64,000 nucleotides of DNA from Streptomyces atroolivaceus (GTDB lineage Bacteria > Actinomycetota > Actinomycetes > Streptomycetales > Streptomycetaceae): positions 149,508-213,507 of the forward strand of contig NZ_JNXG01000010.1 of NCBI RefSeq assembly GCF_000717025.1, written 5' to 3'. The notes under the pieces were generated by a model that was not told where the DNA came from, did not search any database, and saw only the letters and a list, made by a program, of their open reading frames with translations. The position numbers and the translations under genes were made by a program. Shown here piece by piece: positions 26,101 through 38,037 of this stretch. Numbering within the stretch: position 1 is the stretch's first letter; the number at the start of each line of letters is the position of its first letter.

Positions 26101-26162
26101 AACCCTCCGACGAGCAGGGTGGTGAGCTGTTTTCGGGCACGCTGGAACAGCCGTGGATGCAT
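23154..26162 (-). CDS. secreted PA14 / beta-propeller / CBM / DUF1080 multidomain protein
   Basis: 1,002 residues from ATG, with GGAGG 5 nt upstream. In order: signal peptide (to about 34), PA14-like domain (about 45-180; DGTYAFRLNSDDGSRLVIDD), a six-bladed propeller of the sugar-dehydrogenase/NHL kind (about 225-600; MGIKYVDGSLYVSQKHELTQL, TPNGIGWGPGGDIFATDNQG), a carbohydrate-binding module (about 660-800; LYEAEEARLTG, GDYAVNLRYSNG), and a C-terminal DUF1080 / 3-keto-disaccharide hydrolase-type domain (about 805-1002; GNSGIYLQDRYELQILDSYG). It probably binds and processes a polysaccharide or oxidised disaccharide outside the cell. It adjoins the GH16 gene but is separated by the hypothetical gene on the other strand. 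Confidence 0.85.
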   Translation of the reverse strand: MHPRLFQRARKQLTTLLVGGFVAGGVWAAPPVAAEPDDIPPQEPGVTLRVFDTQVPLSALCTLKPGQTPNHDKLMPTVDWSTVEDFGGHADNFVAEVSGYLAVPADGTYAFRLNSDDGSRLVIDDREVIDHDGLHGAEPKDGSAQLTAGLHPFRVDYFERGGEQQLTLAWRPPGADGFGVVPREALSTDAGVVRVTAPGRKECESGADSPGDGLPLAGVRPDLDLTDLRPDGFEPQVTGMDWLPDGRLAISTWGGSETRTGEVYLLDHVTGDTSRDKVTVKKVAEGLREPMGIKYVDGSLYVSQKHELTQLVDGDKDFVTDEYRTVATWPYGGNFHEFAFGLLYRDGYFYVNLSVAINYGGATTTPQPAKDRGTTYKINKKTGKIKPVAGGLRTPNGIGWGPGGDIFATDNQGGWLPSSKLVHIKQDRFFNHFTEPSGPFDTRPVTQPVVWLPQNEIGNSPSTPLHLTEGRFAGQMLIGDVTYGGLQRAYLEKVKGQYQGAVFRYTQGLEAGVNRITMGPDGAVYAGGLGADGNWGQEGKLKFGLQKLTPNGGNTFDVKEMRAVPGGFDLEYTQPLSDATAEELKTRYQAEQWRYTPTSDYGGPKIGEERLTVRSATLAADGRTVQVRLDGLKPGRVVHLRSPRPFASASGETLWSTEAWYTLNALPGKQPPPATLYEAEEARLTGTAGVNTDHTGYSGSGFVDRYNTEGKAATTFDVTVPKAGDYAVNLRYSNGPDPYRGTKPLSLHANGKKVRQTKLASTGTWDTWSTQTERVRLHAGPNTISYRFDPGDAGHVNLDMITVLPHGAPVSLFDGTAVSQEQWQHTDGRRVEWPVADERSMEVCCGDIRTKDAYQDFKLSLEFRVPLLPDDVTGQDRGNSGIYLQDRYELQILDSYGDTTLDTNEAGAIYQKKAPDVNAATAPETWQTYEVTFRAARFDDGSRKTADARVTVVWNGRKIHDDIAIDGPTGAGAPEGPSAGAIRLQDHGNKVRFRDIRIEPLS

Positions 26163-26547
26163 CGGTCCTCCAGAGGGGTCGCACTCCGGTCGGGCTGTAC
26201 GGGATCCGCGAAGTAGCAGTACGCCTACGGTTGCGCCGCCACGCTAGGGGGCTTCTGCTGAAGAAGTCCATACTTTGTCATCTGCGAGTTCAAAGTCCCG
26301 GCCCCGGGTTTCGTGGCCCTGACAGCCGCGGCATCTGCACGGCCGCAGAATCGATGCTGCTCAGCACGCGTGTCGGGGTCGACCGCGCTGCCCCGAAGCA
26401 GCCGGGGCCCCGGGCCCACGCTCAGGTGCCTGACGGAGAGGAGCACCCCCGGTCCCCGCGCCCGGGTGCGAACTGCCCGGCCCGGCAGCCTGGTTGGCGG
26501 CGTGCACGGGGAGGTGCCCGGAGGCCCGGACCCGGCGGTGACCGGGC

Positions 26548-26584
26548 CCGGGCGGCCTCCCGGCCCACGGCTTCGGCCGCCCGG
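26548..26584 (-). terminator. second hairpin downstream of siderophore operon
   Basis: CCGGGCGGCC (26548-26557) and GGCCGCCCGG (26575-26584), perfect 10-bp stem, 17-nt loop. Confidence 0.55.
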
Positions 26585-26595
26585 TCACCGCGACA

Positions 26596-26635
26596 CCGGT
26601 TCCGCCGAGCCGGACCGGCGCCGGGGCGGAACCGG
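26596..26635 (-). terminator. terminator of the NRPS/MFS operon
   Basis: CCGGTTCCGCC (26596-26606) and GGCGGAACCGG (26625-26635) form a perfect 11-bp stem with an 18-nt loop, 20 nt beyond the MFS stop codon. Confidence 0.7.
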
Positions 26636-26655
26636 ACGGTGCGGGCGAGAGCGGC

Positions 26656-28056
26656 TCACGGCTTCCTGCCCTGGGTCCGGGGCAGCCTCGTGGCCCCGGC
26701 GGCGGCCAGCAGACAGAAGCCGAGCACCCACCAGAAGGTGTCGGCGAACGCCCAGGAGACGTCCTGGCCGCGGGCTGACAGCCTGCTCTCGAGCACCACG
26801 GCGAGGGCGGCGGTACCCACCGAACCCCCCACGGTGTTGAGCAGGTTGAGCGCCCCGGACGCACGGGGGAGCTGCTCGGGCTCGATGCGGCTGTAGACGA
26901 TGTTCATCACGGGCGCGCCGACCATCGCCATCCCCAGGCCGCGGACCGCGAGCGCGGTGGCGATCACGAGGTCCGGGATGTCGTGGCCGAGCTGGGTGAA
27001 CGGCACCGTACCCGCGAGGATCAGCACGATGCCGGTGACCACCAGGGTCCGCGGCGCGACCTTGTCGATGGTGCGGTTCACGAGCACCGACCCCGCTGCC
27101 GCGCCGAGCCCCTGAGGTGCGAGCAGCAGCCCGGCCTCCCACGCCGACAGTCCACGGCCGGTCTGGAAGTACAGCGGCAGCAGGAACATCGTGCCGAACA
27201 CCGACGCGCCCAGTACGAGGAGCGCGAGGGCGGCGGCGCCGAAGGGCGGCCGGGCGAACAGCCGGGGATCGACCAGCGGTGTGCCGCGGGTCCGCAGCCC
27301 GTGCACGGTGAAACCGGCCAGCATGGCCAGCCCCAACGACACGCCGGCCACGGCGGGGAGGGTGCGGCCGTGTGCCACCTCGGTCAGCCCGTACACCAGC
27401 ACGGCCAGGCCGGGCGAGAGCAGCAGAGCCCCGCGCAGGTCGAACGCCGTCCGCCGCGTCGACGGCGGCACCGCGGGCACGTGGCGGCGGGCGAGCAGAG
27501 CGGCGACCACTCCGATCGGCAGGTTGATCAGGAACAGCCACTGCCATGTCGCCACGCTGAGGATGGAGCCACCGGCCAGAGGGCCGAACACCGGTGACAG
27601 CAGCGGGACGACGGCGACGACACTGATCACGCGGCCGGTGCGACCGGGGCCCGCGACGCGGGCCAGCAACGCCTGCCCGGTCGCCGGCAAGAGCCCGCCG
27701 CCGAGGCCCTGGATCACCCGGAACACGATCAGGCTGGTCACGGACCAGGCCAGCGCGCACAGCACCGACCCGACCAGGAACACGCCCACGGCGGCCAGCC
27801 AGGTCCGCCGTCCGCCGAACCGGCCGGCCAGCCAGCCGGAGGCCGGGACGGCGGCGACGACGGCCAGCAGGTAGGCCGTGGTGACCCACTGGATCTCCGC
27901 GACGGACGCGCCGAACTCGTCGGTCAGGGCGTCCACTCCGACGCTGACGATGGTGGCGTCCAGCGAGGCCATGAAGGTGCCGAGTACCAGGATGAACGCG
28001 ACCCGCAGCAGCTGCCGGTCCACACGTTCGACGGGCGGCGCGACGTCCCCGCTCAT
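26656..28056 (-). CDS. MFS exporter (DHA2-type), probable siderophore efflux
   Basis: 466 residues, 14 predicted membrane helices. The DHA2 pattern is clear: [21 protein letters not shown], then [30 protein letters not shown] and the C-motif-like [25 protein letters not shown]. Its ATG overlaps the NRPS stop (ATGA), so it is translationally coupled to the synthetase. The simplest role is export of the NRPS product. It is the last gene of the operon that begins at the iron box 41853-41871. Confidence 0.88.
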   Translation of the reverse strand: MSGDVAPPVERVDRQLLRVAFILVLGTFMASLDATIVSVGVDALTDEFGASVAEIQWVTTAYLLAVVAAVPASGWLAGRFGGRRTWLAAVGVFLVGSVLCALAWSVTSLIVFRVIQGLGGGLLPATGQALLARVAGPGRTGRVISVVAVVPLLSPVFGPLAGGSILSVATWQWLFLINLPIGVVAALLARRHVPAVPPSTRRTAFDLRGALLLSPGLAVLVYGLTEVAHGRTLPAVAGVSLGLAMLAGFTVHGLRTRGTPLVDPRLFARPPFGAAALALLVLGASVFGTMFLLPLYFQTGRGLSAWEAGLLLAPQGLGAAAGSVLVNRTIDKVAPRTLVVTGIVLILAGTVPFTQLGHDIPDLVIATALAVRGLGMAMVGAPVMNIVYSRIEPEQLPRASGALNLLNTVGGSVGTAALAVVLESRLSARGQDVSWAFADTFWWVLGFCLLAAAGATRLPRTQGRKP

Positions 28057-31000
28057 CGGTTGCCGTCCAGGAGATGGCGTACGTCGTCGTCCAGGTGCTT
28101 GTCCAGGGTCCGGAGCAGGCCGAGCAGCTCCTCGGCGAGGCCGTCGACGTCCGCTCCGGCACGGTGGGCGAGCACACCGGTCCAGCCGTCGCCGTCCGGC
28201 ATGACCGTCAGGGTCACCGGGTGGTGCGTGGACTCGCGGAAGCGGGTGCCGACGACCGTGAGCCCGGGGGCGGGTTCACGGAGGCGGTCCGGGTCGACGG
28301 GGTAGTTCTCGAACACGACCAGGCTGTCGAACAGCCTGCGCCGTCCGGTCAGGCGTTCCAGGTCGGACAGGGCCACGTGCTGGTGCTCCACGAGGGCCCT
28401 CTGACGGGCCTGGAGGTCGGCGAGCGTCTCGGCGAGCGTGCCACCGAGCTGTGCCCGTACCGGCACGGTGTTGGCCAGCAGCCCGATGATCTCCTCGACA
28501 CCCTCCAGCTCGGGGGGACGGCAGGCGACCATCGCGCCGAAGCAGACGTCGGTCCGCCCCGAACGCCGCGCGAGCAGCACCGCCCACGCGCCCTGGACCA
28601 GCGTGTTCCGGGTCAGACCGCGCTGCGCGGCGAGACGGGTGAGGTCGGCGACGAGTGCCGCGTCGAACTCGATGACCTCGGGCGCCGGCCCTGCCGGACC
28701 GACTTCGCCGCCGCCGAGGTAGTCGCCCTCGGGCAGGCCGTCCAGCTCGGCCGTCCAGGCACCGAGGTCGGGCTCGTGGTCGGCGCACCATCGCAGATAA
28801 CCGGCGAACGGCACCGGGGCGGGCAGGTCCGGAGCCTCGCCGCGGAGCCGCGCCGTGTAGAGGGCGAACAGCTCGGTGAGGATGCGCGGGGCCGACCAGC
28901 CGTCGGAGAGGACGTGATGGCTGGTCATGACCAGGTCGGAGCGCTCGGGACCGCGCCGGATCACGGTCAGGCGGACGAGCGGGCCCCGGTCGAGGTCGAA
29001 GTCCTCGGCCAGGTCGGCGGCCAGCACCTCGTCCACCGGCCCGTCGGTCACACGGAAGTCCGGCCGGGGCGACGTGGGGATCACCGCCAGGGAGGCGGGG
29101 AACACGGCGCCCAGGTTCGGGTGGCGGTCCAGCAGGTCGGCCCCCGCGGCGCGCAGTGCGTCGATGTCGAGCGGTCCGGCGAGGGAGAACGCCGACTGCA
29201 CCGTGTACGGGTCGGGGCGCTCGGTGCGCGAGTGCCGCAGCATCACCTCCTGCAGCGGGGTGAGCGGCTGCACTTCGGCGGCCTGGCGGTCCGGACCGAG
29301 CTCCGTGATCTCGGGCACGGCGGCGGTGCGCAGGAGCGCGGCCCGCAGGTGCCCTGCGAGGTCCTCGATCTCGGCGGCGGTGAACAGCGCGGAGGGCCAG
29401 GTGATCCGGACCCCGAGCATGTCGTCGCGTACGAGGGCGTTGACCATCAGGCTGTGGGGCAGGGGCATGGCGTCCGAGCCGCCCGAACCGAGCGGATCGG
29501 CGTCCGGGGGCGCCTGCCACGGCGTCTCCCGAGCCGGAGCCCCGGGGTACTGGCCGAGGTAGTTCCAGGCGACCTCCGGTTCCACGGGGTCCAGCAGACC
29601 CGCCGCGGTGAGGATCCCGTGGCCGAGGCCGTCGCCCTGGGCGCGCAGCCGCTCCCTGACCGCCTGGACGTCGTCGTCCGCGTCGAGCAGCACGGGGTGG
29701 ACGGCGGTGAACCAGCCGACCGTCTGGGACAGGTCGACCTGCCGCGGACGGCCGTGGCTCTCCAGTGCGACCAGGAGACGCTGCGTCCCGCGCCAGTCCC
29801 GCACCGCCTGGGCGAGCGCCCTCAGCAGTACGGCGTCCGGCGTGGTGCGGTAGGCGGCGGGCAGCGTCGTGATCAGGGCTCGGGTCGAGTCGGCGTCGAG
29901 CCGGATCTCGTGGTGGGCCGCGGTGGTCACGGTGTCCCGGGCGGTGTCGAGCGGGCGGGTGAGAGCCTCGGTGGCCGTCATCCGCTGCCAGTGGGGCAGT
30001 TCGGCGCGCCGGTCGGCGTCGTGCAGGGACCGCGCCCAGCCGAGGAACGACTGGCCGTGCCGGGCCAGCGCACCACCGGAGTGGGCGTGTTCCACGTCGT
30101 CGAGCAGGACACGCCAGGACACTCCGTCGACGGCCAGGTGGTGGGCGACCAGGACGAGCCGGCCCGGCCGGTCCGGTCCGGCGTCCACCCACACCGCGCG
30201 CAGCAGCGGGCCGGTACGGGGGTCCATCGACTCCCTGGCCGCCGCGGTCGCGGCGTCGGCGGCGGCTCGCGGGTCGCCGTCAGCCGGCACGCGGGTCAGT
30301 ACGTCGGCCCCGGTCACCTGGCCGACGGCCGGGATACGCAGTACGTCGCCGGCCAGGTGGGCCCGCAGCACGTCGTGCCGGGCCACCAGCGCGTCGAGCA
30401 CGGCCTGCCATGCCGTCTCGTCACCCCCCGGCGGGACACAGATCTCCACCCACTGGCAGAACCCGTCCGCGGCGGCTCCCGCGCGGCGGAACAGGTCCCG
30501 CATGACGGGGGTGAGCGGTGCGTCCCCGACGGCGGGTGCTTCGGCGCCGTCGAGGTCGCGGGCGCGGGCGGCTATCCCGGCGACCGTCTCGCCTTCGAAC
30601 ACGTCCCGCGCCATCAGGCCGAGCCCTTGGCGCCGGGCCCGCGACACCACCTGCAGCGACACGATGCTGTCTCCCCCGACGGCGAAGAAGTCGTCGTCGA
30701 GGCCGATGTCGTCGGTGCCCAGGACGTCACGGAACACGCCGAGCAGCACTGCTTCGGCCTCGGTGGCCGGTGCTCGCCGCGCCGCGGCCGTGGTCTCCGG
30801 AGCCGGCAGGGCCGAGGCGTCGAGCTTGCCCCCGGGGCTGAGCGGCAGCCGGTCGATCGGGACGAGCACCGTCGGCACCATGTGGTCGGGCAGCTGCTCT
30901 GCCAGGTACGAACGCAGCCGAGCGGTGTCCAGGTCCGCTTCGTCGGTGGGGATGACGTATCCGACGAGCCTGCCCTCCCGCATGATCACGGCGCAGGCGC

Positions 31001-34000
31001 GTACGTCGGGATGGGCGGTCAGGGTGGACTCGATCTCGCCCAGCTCGACCCGGAAGCCGCGGATCTTGACCTGGTGGTCGGCGCGCCCGAGGAACACCAG
31101 CTGCCCGTCCGGGCGCCACCGCACGAGATCGCCCGTGCGGTAGAGGCGCTCCCCCGGCGGGCCGAACGGGTCGGCGACGAACGTCGCCGCGGTCAGGCCG
31201 GGTCGGCCGAGGTAACCACGGGCCAGGCTCGGCCCGCCGAGGTACAGCTCACCCGTCACGCCGACACCGACCGGCTGGAGGCCCCCGTCGAGTACGTACG
31301 CGCGGACGTCGGGGTCGGGGCGGCCGATCGGCAGCGGACCGGCGTCGTCGGGGTCGTACCGCCACAGCGTGGAGTTGATGGTGACCTCGGTCGGGCCGTA
31401 GGCGTTGAACAGGGCCCTGCGGCCCTGCCCCCAGCGTCGTGCCAGTTCGGGGTCGAGGCGCTCGGCGCCGACGACGAAGAACACGTCGGGGTCGACGGTG
31501 CGGTCGTCGGGCATCGCGGCCAGGAACGAGGGAAGCAGGTTCACCCCGGTCACCCGGTGTTCGACGATGTAGTCGAGGAGTTCGTCGCCGGGGACGCGCA
31601 CCTCCTCGGGTGCGATCACGGATGTGCCGCCGGAGAGCAGCGGCACCATGGTCTGCCAGAACGCGACGTCGAAGCTGGTCGACGCGAAGTGCAGGTAGCG
31701 GTCGTGCTCGGTGATGCCGACGACCTCTTCCTGGAGCGCGATGAGGTCGGGCACGCCCCTGTGGGTCACACCGACACCCTTGGGCCGCCCGGTGGTGCCG
31801 GAGGTGTAGATGACGTAGGCGAGCGCGTCCTCGGTGAGCGCGGCACGTGCCTCCGCCGGGTCGGTGTCCGGCACCGATGCGAGCGTGTCCGGGTCGTCCA
31901 GCCGCAGTACGGGGACGTCGCGGTCCACGGGCAGGGCGGCACCGGTGGTCACGGCGGCGGCCGGGACGATGTCGTCGAACATGTAGGCGAGCCGCTCGCG
32001 CGGGTAACTCGCGTCCATGGGTACGTACACGGCGCCCGCCTTGATCACGCCGAACAGGGCCACGGTCATCTCGATGTCGCGTCCGAGTAGGACCGCGACC
32101 GGGTCCTGGGGCCGGACTCCGCGCGCGATCAGCGCGTGGGCGAGCCGGTTGGCCCGGCGGTCGAGCTCGGCGTAGCTGAGGCTGCGGTCGCGGCAGACCA
32201 GCGCCTCGCCGTCGGGCTTGCGGCCCACCCAGGCGGCGAACTCGTCCAGCCAGTGGCCGCGGGCCTTCGCCGCGACGGTCTCGGTGCCGGTACGCAGCAT
32301 CCGGTCACGCTCGTCGGCGTCGAGCGCCGGCAGCCGGACGGCGGGCCGTGCCGGGTCGTCGACGATCTCCTGGAGGAGGTTGTGCAGCCAGCGGCCGTAG
32401 TCGCGCACGGTCGACGCGTCGAAGGCGCGCGGCTGGTAGCCGAGGCCGATGGTGATGTCGTCGCCGGGGATCACGATGACGGTCAGCGCGTAGTGGGTGG
32501 CGTCGGTGATGTCCACCCCCGTGAGGTCGAGGCCGGGGGCGAGCGGGGTGCGGTTCCGGCTGGAGAGCGGGAAGTTCTCCATCACGAGCATGGTGTCGAA
32601 GAGTTCGCCGATGCCCGTCGCCCGCTGGATCTCGGGCAGACCGACGTGGTGGTGCTCGGCCAGGGCGACGCTCTCGGCGTGCACCTGTGCCATGAGGTCA
32701 CGCGCGGTCGTGTCCCGGGTGTGCCGGACGCGCACGGGGATCGTGGTGCCGAGCTGGCCGATCATCGACTCCACTCCGTCGACCTCGGCGGGCCGCCCGG
32801 AGACCGGGCAGCCGAAGACGACGTCGAGGCGCCCCGTGAGCCGGCCGAGCAGCAGTCCCCAGGCCGTCTGGAGCACCGTGGTCAGGGTGACGCCCTCCTC
32901 ACGGGCGAACGCGCGGAGCCGGTCGCTGAACTCGCGGCCCAGCCCGACGGTTTCGCGGCCCGGCCGCTCGATGCCGGTCCCCCCGGTGACGGCGGGTGCC
33001 AGCCGCGTCGCCTCGTCGACACCGGCGAGGGCGTCCCGCCACGCGGCGAGGGACGCCTCCCGGTCCCGGTCCGCCAGCCACCGGAAGTACTCCGACAGCG
33101 GCGGAGCGGTGGGCGCGGCGGGACCGCCGCTCAGTTCGGCGTAGAGGGCGAGCAGGGTACGGCCGACCAGCGGCATCGACCAGCCGTCGAGCAGGGCGTG
33201 GTGGTTGGTGATCACCAGCTTGTGCTCGGCGGGCCCGACGCGGGACAGCAGGAAGCGGATCAGCGGCGCCCTGTTCGGGTCGAAGGGGCGCTCGAGATCG
33301 GCGCGGGCGGCTTCGGGGAACCGGTCGTCCGCGCGCCAGTCCAGGGTGACGTCGGCGGGGATCACCTGCACCACCTCGTCCCCGGCCGTGCCCAGGTGGA
33401 CACGCAGGGCCGGGTGGCGGCGCAGCAGTTCGCGTGCGGCCTCGGCCATGCGGTCCGGGTCCAGCTCGCCGACCAGGGTGGTGACGGCCTGGACGACGTA
33501 GACGTCGGTCTCGTCGTCGTCGCGGACCATGGTGTGGAAGGACAGCCCGACCTGGAGCGGGGTGGCCGGGAGTACGTCGGCGATGCGGCCCGTGCGTTCG
33601 AGGGCGTCGATGGCGCTCTGGTCGAGATCCAGCAGCGGGAGGTCGGACGGGGTGAGCCCGCCCGTGGTGTGCAGCGCGTGCGCGGCCAGCGTGTCCAGAG
33701 CAGCGGCCCAGGCGGTCTGCAGGGCTGTCACGACGTCGGCGCCGAGGACTCCGGTCGCCGCCGTCCACTCCACGGCGAGCCGTGGCGCGCCTCCTTCGTG
33801 GACGAAGCAGTTGAGGGCCAGCACCTGTTCCAGGGCCTTGGCGTCGGGCTCGGTCACCGAGAAGGCGTCGTGGTCCGGCAGACGCCATCCGGTCGCGGCC
33901 AACGGGGCGAAGCGGCCGAGGTAGTTGAGCAGTACGTCCGGGGGTGGGGTGGCCGAGAGTTCGGCGGCCGCCTCCGGGTCGAGGTACCGCAGGACGCCGT

Positions 34001-37000
34001 ATCCGACGCCGCCGTCGGGCACACCGCGCCTGGCCTCCTTGGCGGCACGCAGGGCCCGCCCCGCGGCGTCGGACGCGGGAACGCGGACCGGGTACTCGCT
34101 GGTGAACCAGCCGACCGTGCGGGACAGGTCGAGGTGTTCGCGGCCGTGGCCCTCCATCGAGACGGTCATCTCGTCACCGGAGAGACCCCAGTTCCGCAGG
34201 GTGAGCACGAGCGCGGCGAGCAGCACCTCGTCGACTCCGGCGCGGTACGCCGCGGGCAGGGTGGTCAGCAGCGCCTCGGTGACCTCGGGCGAGGCCACGG
34301 TGACCGAACGGTGGGCGGTCGCGACCGTGTCGCGCGCCGGGTCCAGCGGGCGCGCGCCGAGCCGGGACGCGGAGGCGAGCGCGGCCCGCCAGTGGTCGAG
34401 TTCGCCCCGTCGCGCGCCGGACGTCCCCTGGCCGGCGAGCAGCAGGGCGTGCCGCCGCCAGGACGATCCGATCGGGTCGAGGGCGCCACCCGTGCAGGCC
34501 GTGTGCAGGTCGGGCAGCAGGACGCGCCAGGACACGCCGTCCATGGCGAGGTGGTGCACGACGACGATCAGCCGGTCCGGTGTGCCGTCACCGGTGCGGA
34601 GCAGGGCCACTCGCAGCAGGTCGCCCGTCCTCGGGTCGAGTTGTCCCGCCAGCCGCCCGGCCAGGGCGGCCACCGCCTCACCGCGGACCTCTTCGACGAC
34701 GGCCCGCACCGCGCCGCGGGGCAGCACGTCGAGCCCGTCGTCCGCCCGCAGGCGCAGGGCGTCGTGGTGGTCGAGCACGGTCTGTACGCCGGTGAGCAGG
34801 GCGTCGTGGTCGAGAGCGTCGACACTCAGGGCTGTCCACTGCGCGTATCCGGCCACGACGTCCACGTCCGGGTGCGGATCGAGCAGTCCCCGTACGATCG
34901 GCGGCGCGGGCACGGCCCCGATCGGGTCGTCGAACGGCTCCGGCACGTCCTCCAGCAGTTCGGCGGAAGCGGCCAGCGCGGCGAAGCTGCGGCGTGCCAG
35001 CAGGTCCCGTGGCCGCAGCCCGAGGCCGGCGGCCCGCAGCCTGCTGCTGACGGTGATCGCGGTGATGCTGTCCCCGCCGAGGGCGAAGAAGTCGTCGTCC
35101 ACGCCGACCCGTTCGACCTCGAACGCCTCGGCGAGCACGGAGCAGAGCAGACGCTCCCGCTCGGTGCGCGGCTCCCGGCCGCCGCCGGCCGCCGCCGGAG
35201 CGGGCAGGGCGGCGCGGTCGAGCTTGCCGTTGGGCGTGACCGGCAGCGCGGCCAGCACGACCACCGCCGCGGGCACCAGGTGGTCGGGCAGCCGCTCGGC
35301 GAGCTGTGCACGCACCGCCTCACCGGTGACCGCGGTGGACACGACGTAGCCGATCAGCCGGGACGACAACACCCTGGCGGCCGCCGCGGTGACCCCGGGG
35401 ATGGCTGCGAGGGCTGCCTCGACCTCGCCCGTCTCCACCCGGTGTCCGCGGATCTTGACCTGTCCGTCGCCACGGCCTCCGTACACGAGGCCCCGGCCGG
35501 GCACCCATCGGGCCAGGTCGCCGGTGCGGTACATCCGCTCCCCCGGTGCGCCGAACGGGTCCGCGACGAAGCGCTCCGCGGTGGCTCCGGGCCTGCCGAG
35601 GTAGCCGCGGGCCAGGTGCGGCCCCGCCAGGTAGAGCTCACCCGTCGTGCCGGGGGGTACCGGCTGCAGCGCGCTGTCCAGCACATAGGTCCGGGTGCCC
35701 GCGAGGGGGTGGCCGATCGCCGGCTCGCCTTCGTCGATCCGCGCGGTGGTGCTGTCCACGGTCGCCTCGGTCGGCCCGTAGATGTTGCGCGCGGTCGTCC
35801 CCGACCCGGCGACGCGCTGCCACAGGGCGGGCGGGGTCGCTTCTCCGCCGAGGACCAGCAGGGTCGGCCGCCGGTCCAGCAGGCCGCCCTCGACGAGCGG
35901 CAGAGCCATCGAGGGGGTGGTGTCCACGACGTCGATGCCGTCGCGGTCGTACGCGGCGAGCAGGGCGTCGGCGTCGCGGATGGTCTCGGCGTCGTAGACG
36001 TGCAGTTCGTGGCCGCACAGCAGCCACACCAGGTGGTCGAACGCGGAGTCGAACGCGAAGGAGTAGGTGTGAGCGGCGCGCAGGCGCCTGCCTGCCGCCT
36101 GCTCCGCCTCCGCGACGACCGTGGCCCGCTGGTGGTGCAGCAGCGCGGCCAGGCCGCCCACCCGGCCGAGTACGCCCTTGGGGCGCCCGGTCGATCCGGA
36201 GGTGTGGATCACGTAGGCGAGGTGTTCGGGGTGCCGGGGCGCGGCGAGTTCACCGTCCGTCAGCGGTGCGCCGGACAGACCGTCGGACTCGCCGAGCAGG
36301 GTGCTCCACGGCAGGCCGTCGAGCGTGCCGTCGGTCACCACCAGCGCGGGGCGGGTGTCCTCGACCAGATCCCGCAGCCGCTCGGGCGGGTAGGCGGCGT
36401 CCAGGGGCAGGAAGGCCGCGCCCGCGTCCATCACCGCCAGCAGGGCGGTCACCGAGTCGGCCGAGCGCGGCAGCGCGAGGGCGACGACGTCGTCGGGCCC
36501 GATCCCGCGGGCCCGCAGCGCACGGGCCAGCCGGTGCACCCGGCCCGCCAGGTCCGCGGCGCTCAGCCGCTCGTCACCGCAGACCAGGGCGGTGTGCCCG
36601 GGCCCGGCGGCGGCCATCGCGTCGAACGCGGTGGGTACGTCCACCGGCGTGCCGGGCAGCGCGGGCGGGCACCAGGCCGCCATCAGCGTGTCGACCTCGT
36701 CCGTCATGGCGATGTGTCCGACGGCCCGGCCGTCGACGAGCGCGGTCAGCAGGGTCCGCAGCCCGGCGAGCAGGCTGTCGACCGCCGGCTGGTCGTGGGT
36801 CCGGGCATCGACCTCGAAGCCGAGCAGCAGACCGCCGTCACGGGTCGGCAGGACGCTCAGGCCCATGTCCTCGGGCGGGCCGCCCGCGACGTTGCGCATC
36901 ACACCGCCGGACCCCGCGAAGTCGATCGCCAGGTCGAACGCCTTGAGGTTGATCCCGCGTCCGTGCAACAGCGCGCCGGCGCCGGGCACGCCGAGGTCCC

Positions 37001-38036
37001 GCGGCAGGTCCTCGCCCCGGTACCGCTGGTGGTCGCGCATCTCGCGCATGGCGGAGGACACCCGCCGGCTCAGCTCGCCGAGCCGGTCACCGCCGCGCAC
37101 GGTCACGCGCAACGGCAGCACGTTGACCGCCATGGCGGGGGTGCGCAGCTCGACGCCGCCCGTCCGGCACATCAGCGGCAGTGCGAACACCACGTCGGTG
37201 CGGGCCAGCGTGCGGTGCAGGAAGGCGGCGTAACCGGCGATCAGAGCCTCGCCCCAGGTGACGCCCTCGCCGTCGGCGAACTCCCGTAGCCGGGCGGTCT
37301 CTTCGGGCGTCAGGACGGCGCGGGCGGTCAGGGTGCGGTCCGGCACGCCGTCGGCGGTGCCGGCGGCGTCGTGGGAACCGAGTTCGGGGAGCGGGGTGAA
37401 CCGCTCGACCCAGTACGCGCGGTCCTCGGCGAACCGGTCGCTGTCCCGGTACGCCTGGTCGGCGGCGACGAGGGCGGCGAAGCTGCCGAAGGTCGACTTC
37501 GCCGGCTCGCTCCCCCGCACCAGGGCGGTGTAGCGGGCACCGGTACGGCGGGCGAGCATCGCGGCGGTGTAGCCGTCGAAGACCAGGTGGTGGCCGAGCT
37601 GGGTGTACCAGACCTCGCGGTCGGAGAGCCGGATGACGGTCCGGGAGTAGAGCGGCCGGTCCACCATCCCCCGGCATTCCTCACCCGCCCGCGCCCGCTC
37701 GGCCTCGACCAGCGCCTGGGCGGCGGCCGTGGGGTCGGGCGCCGCGCTGACGTCGATCACCTCGGGCCGCTCGACGGGCTCCTCGCTGACCCTCTGGCGT
37801 GGACCGTCCGGAGTGTCGTACACCCGCAACCGCAGCGTCTCGGCCTCTTCGGTGGTCGCCCGGACCGCCTCGACCAGCGCGTCGACGTCGACCGGCTCGC
37901 TGCCGGTTATCTCCACCACGTCGCCGACCACGTAGTACGGCGAGTCCGGCTCGAGGCGCTGCGCGTTCCAGATGCCCGACTGGGCTCGGGTGAGGGGGAG
38001 GAGGCCGTCCGAGGAGGAGACGCTCGCGGTGGTCAA
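28053..38036 (-). CDS. siderophore NRPS, C-A-T-E-C-A-T-E-C, no thioesterase
   Basis: 3,327 residues. The TTG start is fixed by AAGGAG 6 nt upstream and by the condensation domain beginning at once ([15 protein letters not shown], EntF-like). Approximate landmarks: C1 HHLVFDG at 149; A1 [10 protein letters not shown] at 614; T1 LGGDSIT Ser near 989; E1 [10 protein letters not shown] at 1162; C2 NHHALLDGW at 1612; A2 [10 protein letters not shown] at 2075; T2 VGGDSIV near 2455; E2 [10 protein letters not shown] at 2632; C3 SHHVLSDGW at 3042. All core motifs look intact. Hand-aligned pocket residues are D-S-D-D-L-L-I-V-D for A1 (acidic, perhaps a basic amino acid) and D-V-W-N-F-V-A-I-N for A2 (Ser/Thr-like). 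Both residues should be epimerised to D. The terminal C domain probably releases onto a soluble amine or cyclises. C1 should take an aryl acid from the carrier protein at 42787. The vanchrobactin/griseobactin families (DHB-Arg-Ser/Thr) are the nearest logic. Confidence 0.93.
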   Translation of the reverse strand: MTTASVSSSDGLLPLTRAQSGIWNAQRLEPDSPYYVVGDVVEITGSEPVDVDALVEAVRATTEEAETLRLRVYDTPDGPRQRVSEEPVERPEVIDVSAAPDPTAAAQALVEAERARAGEECRGMVDRPLYSRTVIRLSDREVWYTQLGHHLVFDGYTAAMLARRTGARYTALVRGSEPAKSTFGSFAALVAADQAYRDSDRFAEDRAYWVERFTPLPELGSHDAAGTADGVPDRTLTARAVLTPEETARLREFADGEGVTWGEALIAGYAAFLHRTLARTDVVFALPLMCRTGGVELRTPAMAVNVLPLRVTVRGGDRLGELSRRVSSAMREMRDHQRYRGEDLPRDLGVPGAGALLHGRGINLKAFDLAIDFAGSGGVMRNVAGGPPEDMGLSVLPTRDGGLLLGFEVDARTHDQPAVDSLLAGLRTLLTALVDGRAVGHIAMTDEVDTLMAAWCPPALPGTPVDVPTAFDAMAAAGPGHTALVCGDERLSAADLAGRVHRLARALRARGIGPDDVVALALPRSADSVTALLAVMDAGAAFLPLDAAYPPERLRDLVEDTRPALVVTDGTLDGLPWSTLLGESDGLSGAPLTDGELAAPRHPEHLAYVIHTSGSTGRPKGVLGRVGGLAALLHHQRATVVAEAEQAAGRRLRAAHTYSFAFDSAFDHLVWLLCGHELHVYDAETIRDADALLAAYDRDGIDVVDTTPSMALPLVEGGLLDRRPTLLVLGGEATPPALWQRVAGSGTTARNIYGPTEATVDSTTARIDEGEPAIGHPLAGTRTYVLDSALQPVPPGTTGELYLAGPHLARGYLGRPGATAERFVADPFGAPGERMYRTGDLARWVPGRGLVYGGRGDGQVKIRGHRVETGEVEAALAAIPGVTAAAARVLSSRLIGYVVSTAVTGEAVRAQLAERLPDHLVPAAVVVLAALPVTPNGKLDRAALPAPAAAGGGREPRTERERLLCSVLAEAFEVERVGVDDDFFALGGDSITAITVSSRLRAAGLGLRPRDLLARRSFAALAASAELLEDVPEPFDDPIGAVPAPPIVRGLLDPHPDVDVVAGYAQWTALSVDALDHDALLTGVQTVLDHHDALRLRADDGLDVLPRGAVRAVVEEVRGEAVAALAGRLAGQLDPRTGDLLRVALLRTGDGTPDRLIVVVHHLAMDGVSWRVLLPDLHTACTGGALDPIGSSWRRHALLLAGQGTSGARRGELDHWRAALASASRLGARPLDPARDTVATAHRSVTVASPEVTEALLTTLPAAYRAGVDEVLLAALVLTLRNWGLSGDEMTVSMEGHGREHLDLSRTVGWFTSEYPVRVPASDAAGRALRAAKEARRGVPDGGVGYGVLRYLDPEAAAELSATPPPDVLLNYLGRFAPLAATGWRLPDHDAFSVTEPDAKALEQVLALNCFVHEGGAPRLAVEWTAATGVLGADVVTALQTAWAAALDTLAAHALHTTGGLTPSDLPLLDLDQSAIDALERTGRIADVLPATPLQVGLSFHTMVRDDDETDVYVVQAVTTLVGELDPDRMAEAARELLRRHPALRVHLGTAGDEVVQVIPADVTLDWRADDRFPEAARADLERPFDPNRAPLIRFLLSRVGPAEHKLVITNHHALLDGWSMPLVGRTLLALYAELSGGPAAPTAPPLSEYFRWLADRDREASLAAWRDALAGVDEATRLAPAVTGGTGIERPGRETVGLGREFSDRLRAFAREEGVTLTTVLQTAWGLLLGRLTGRLDVVFGCPVSGRPAEVDGVESMIGQLGTTIPVRVRHTRDTTARDLMAQVHAESVALAEHHHVGLPEIQRATGIGELFDTMLVMENFPLSSRNRTPLAPGLDLTGVDITDATHYALTVIVIPGDDITIGLGYQPRAFDASTVRDYGRWLHNLLQEIVDDPARPAVRLPALDADERDRMLRTGTETVAAKARGHWLDEFAAWVGRKPDGEALVCRDRSLSYAELDRRANRLAHALIARGVRPQDPVAVLLGRDIEMTVALFGVIKAGAVYVPMDASYPRERLAYMFDDIVPAAAVTTGAALPVDRDVPVLRLDDPDTLASVPDTDPAEARAALTEDALAYVIYTSGTTGRPKGVGVTHRGVPDLIALQEEVVGITEHDRYLHFASTSFDVAFWQTMVPLLSGGTSVIAPEEVRVPGDELLDYIVEHRVTGVNLLPSFLAAMPDDRTVDPDVFFVVGAERLDPELARRWGQGRRALFNAYGPTEVTINSTLWRYDPDDAGPLPIGRPDPDVRAYVLDGGLQPVGVGVTGELYLGGPSLARGYLGRPGLTAATFVADPFGPPGERLYRTGDLVRWRPDGQLVFLGRADHQVKIRGFRVELGEIESTLTAHPDVRACAVIMREGRLVGYVIPTDEADLDTARLRSYLAEQLPDHMVPTVLVPIDRLPLSPGGKLDASALPAPETTAAARRAPATEAEAVLLGVFRDVLGTDDIGLDDDFFAVGGDSIVSLQVVSRARRQGLGLMARDVFEGETVAGIAARARDLDGAEAPAVGDAPLTPVMRDLFRRAGAAADGFCQWVEICVPPGGDETAWQAVLDALVARHDVLRAHLAGDVLRIPAVGQVTGADVLTRVPADGDPRAAADAATAAARESMDPRTGPLLRAVWVDAGPDRPGRLVLVAHHLAVDGVSWRVLLDDVEHAHSGGALARHGQSFLGWARSLHDADRRAELPHWQRMTATEALTRPLDTARDTVTTAAHHEIRLDADSTRALITTLPAAYRTTPDAVLLRALAQAVRDWRGTQRLLVALESHGRPRQVDLSQTVGWFTAVHPVLLDADDDVQAVRERLRAQGDGLGHGILTAAGLLDPVEPEVAWNYLGQYPGAPARETPWQAPPDADPLGSGGSDAMPLPHSLMVNALVRDDMLGVRITWPSALFTAAEIEDLAGHLRAALLRTAAVPEITELGPDRQAAEVQPLTPLQEVMLRHSRTERPDPYTVQSAFSLAGPLDIDALRAAGADLLDRHPNLGAVFPASLAVIPTSPRPDFRVTDGPVDEVLAADLAEDFDLDRGPLVRLTVIRRGPERSDLVMTSHHVLSDGWSAPRILTELFALYTARLRGEAPDLPAPVPFAGYLRWCADHEPDLGAWTAELDGLPEGDYLGGGEVGPAGPAPEVIEFDAALVADLTRLAAQRGLTRNTLVQGAWAVLLARRSGRTDVCFGAMVACRPPELEGVEEIIGLLANTVPVRAQLGGTLAETLADLQARQRALVEHQHVALSDLERLTGRRRLFDSLVVFENYPVDPDRLREPAPGLTVVGTRFRESTHHPVTLTVMPDGDGWTGVLAHRAGADVDGLAEELLGLLRTLDKHLDDDVRHLLDGNR

Positions 38037-38037
38037 C

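Larger units (their letters stand above)
26163..26655. other. intergenic region: promoter of multidomain gene plus operon terminators
   Basis: 493 bp. The end nearest 26162 must hold the promoter of the PA14 gene; the end nearest 26655 carries two strong hairpins. No coding sequence is seen. Confidence 0.6.

Noticed and set aside
32136..37289. 1,717-codon plus-strand open frame opposite the NRPS
   Set aside because: Antisense reading of NRPS codons with strong GC3; low complexity, no motifs.
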